Assembly (NCBI GenBank): GCA_944376695.1
Contig: CALWDM010000006.1
Location: 1-64,000, forward strand
Source of the DNA: an uncultured Mediterraneibacter sp.
GTDB taxonomy: Bacteria; Bacillota; Clostridia; Lachnospirales; Lachnospiraceae
Reading direction: 5' to 3'
DNA length: 64,000 bases
Part shown: one piece after another, positions 63,181 to 64,000 of the stretch
Layout of the letters: each line of letters begins with the position of its first letter
Position numbering within the stretch: position 1 is the first letter of the stretch
Position numbers and translations under genes: made by a program
The notes under the pieces: generated by a model
The model's input: only the letters and a program-made list of their open reading frames with translations
Told to the model about the DNA's origin: nothing
The model's database searches: none

Positions 63181-63253
63181 AAAAAAAGCATAAACTATTC
63201 CTTTTCTTTTTGACCTTATGTCAGGTCTGTTAAATAAAAGGATAGTTTATGCC
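63181..63253 (-). terminator. Conditional terminator of ptsG
   Basis: GCATAAACTATCCTTTT and AAAAGGAATAGTTTATGC pair across a 30-base loop, followed by TTTTTTT. Its left arm overlaps the RAT site, so the two structures exclude each other. Confidence 0.9.
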
Positions 63254-63272
63254 TGCCTTACAGTAACACTCT
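63244..63272 (-). promoter_or_regulatory. RAT antiterminator site for the LicT-type protein
   Basis: Contains GTTACTGTAAGGCAGGCA followed by TAAAC, an almost exact match to the RAT consensus of the LicT/SacT group. Binding would prevent the terminator at 63181-63253. Confidence 0.9.
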
Positions 63273-63298
63273 ATCGCGCATATTCGATTTATACGTTT

Positions 63299-63327
63299 AG
63301 TATAAGAATCATTTACACATATGTCAA
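63299..63327 (-). promoter_or_regulatory. ptsG promoter
   Basis: TTGACA (63327-63322), 17 bases, TATACT (63304-63299): consensus sigma-A promoter about 30 bases upstream of the RAT site. Confidence 0.9.
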
Positions 63328-63392
63328 TCTGGGATTATTGCCTAAATTCGCGTTGGAAAAATGTGCAGTTTTCACAGATTTTCTGCCGAGCC

Positions 63393-63812
63393 TCATCCCA
63401 GGATCTTCACTGCTATGTCCCCGTCCCCGCTGACAGAGAAGCCGGTCTTCTCATAAAAGCCTGCGATCAGCTCCCGGTACTGGTCCGGTCCGGTATATCC
63501 GAGGGGAGCGAGTTCATAGCCATTCGGAGCGGTAACTTTTGTTACCCCCTTTTTCCCGAACTGGTCAATGATCTCATTCATACAGGCTGTCCCGTATCCC
63601 TTCCCTCTCAGTGAAAAATCCGTCAGATAAAATTCAATGATCTCAGCTCGTGTCCGGCTTTCCAGATAATACTGCATGTGAAAGACAGAAAGCCCCTTCT
63701 CATATACATCCACTGTCTCAGGACGGTAATGGAATTCCAGTATATGAGCACTCTTGTCCGTAAGATCTACTGCTCTGAAATATTCTTTCCGTATGTATAC
63801 TGGTATCGACAT
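63393..63812 (-). CDS. GNAT-family acetyltransferase
   Basis: A 139-residue protein. ATG 63812 (MSIPVYIRKEYFRAVDLTDK) follows GGAGGAG. The core has a beta bulge (YYLESRTRAEIIEFYLTDFS) and the acetyl-CoA loop LRGKGYGTACMNEII (Q/RxxGxG/A type), then GFYEKTGFSVSGDGD. The acceptor is unknown. It stands alone on the minus strand next to ptsG but is not part of its operon. Confidence 0.85.
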   Translation of the reverse strand: MSIPVYIRKEYFRAVDLTDKSAHILEFHYRPETVDVYEKGLSVFHMQYYLESRTRAEIIEFYLTDFSLRGKGYGTACMNEIIDQFGKKGVTKVTAPNGYELAPLGYTGPDQYRELIAGFYEKTGFSVSGDGDIAVKILG

Positions 63813-63901
63813 TTTCTCCTCCGGTCTGATATAGCTGTTCTTACGACGCACTTACTGTACATCCCCGGCGCATATCACTTTATCATGCATCCTGTCTGTT
63901 A

Positions 63902-64000
63902 TCATGCGTCCTGCGCCGGCTGCTTCCTTTTCGCAACCTGGAGCTGTACATTGACCCCGAAAGGATTGATGACCACTCCTTTTGCCTCGTTGATGAGGAC
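63902..64000 (-). CDS. SseB-like protein, C-terminal end (partial)
   Basis: Only the last 32 codons are in the window: VLINEAKGVVINPFGVNVQL and a basic tail ending QPAQDA, stop at 63904-63902. The pattern EAKGVVINPFGVN is the end of SseB/DUF-type enhanced serine sensitivity proteins. The rest lies to the right of the window. Confidence 0.6.
   Translation of the reverse strand, partial: VLINEAKGVVINPFGVNVQLQVAKRKQPAQDA

Overview
This window looks like a chromosomal stretch of a gut-type Clostridia, most likely Lachnospiraceae. Reasons: strong GGAGG ribosome binding sites throughout; a pflB-pflA pair; feoA-feoB; a BceRS-BceAB-type antibiotic-sensing module; a PTS-plus-LicT antitermination unit; and a very large surface glycoside hydrolase with a sortase-independent-looking C-terminal anchor. 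No rRNA or tRNA gene was seen.

Bases 232-22402 are the packaging, head, early tail and replication part of a siphovirus-type (HK97-fold) prophage, all read leftward. From right to left it holds: small early genes, a Cas4-like DUF2800 protein, a DUF2815 ssDNA-binding-like protein, a family A DNA polymerase, an antirepressor, a DUF4406 protein, a VapE-type primase/helicase, a VRR-NUC nuclease, a SNF2 helicase, an ArpU/sigma-like regulator, HNH, small terminase, ParB-like protein, C5 methyltransferase, a free-standing HNH/AP2 homing endonuclease, large terminase, portal, ClpP-like protease, capsid, connectors, major tail protein, and a gpG/gpGT pair with a canonical A AAA AAC slippery site. The tape measure and everything after it are missing at the left edge. 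No integrase or repressor is visible.

The most unusual object is inside the polymerase gene. An intein (309 codons) interrupts polymerase motif B, and its middle is overlapped in the +1 frame by a separate AP2/HNH-type homing endonuclease gene with its own Shine-Dalgarno and ATG. That nested gene carries one in-frame TGA where Trp is expected, while the intein frame stays open. The endonuclease is therefore encoded in, but not fused to, the splicing protein.

Bases 22540-25195 hold a P1B metal ATPase and a divergent TetR regulator that interrupt the leftward phage-like genes. Bases about 25335-36907 look like a second, composite mobile region: a sigma-like gene, an SOS-controlled 55-residue zinc-ribbon gene, a CGNR zinc-finger gene, a four-gene LlaJI-like restriction-modification operon (McrB-like, LlaJI-like, C5 MTase, adenine/N4 MTase) headed by a Phd-like protein, and a ParB-ParA-SymE-like segment of ICE type. 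It abuts an hsdR gene that is cut off after its DExx box.

From 38.5 kb onward the genes are chromosomal: pflA-pflB with a Fur-like box, a thioesterase, a divergent truA homologue with Glu in place of the catalytic Asp, feoB-feoA with a Fur-like box, a 2115-residue GH31 surface enzyme, an Rpn-type nuclease, a cytidylate-kinase-like protein, a BceAB/BceRS-type module, ptsG-licT with a clear RAT/terminator leader, a GNAT acetyltransferase, and the end of an SseB-like gene.
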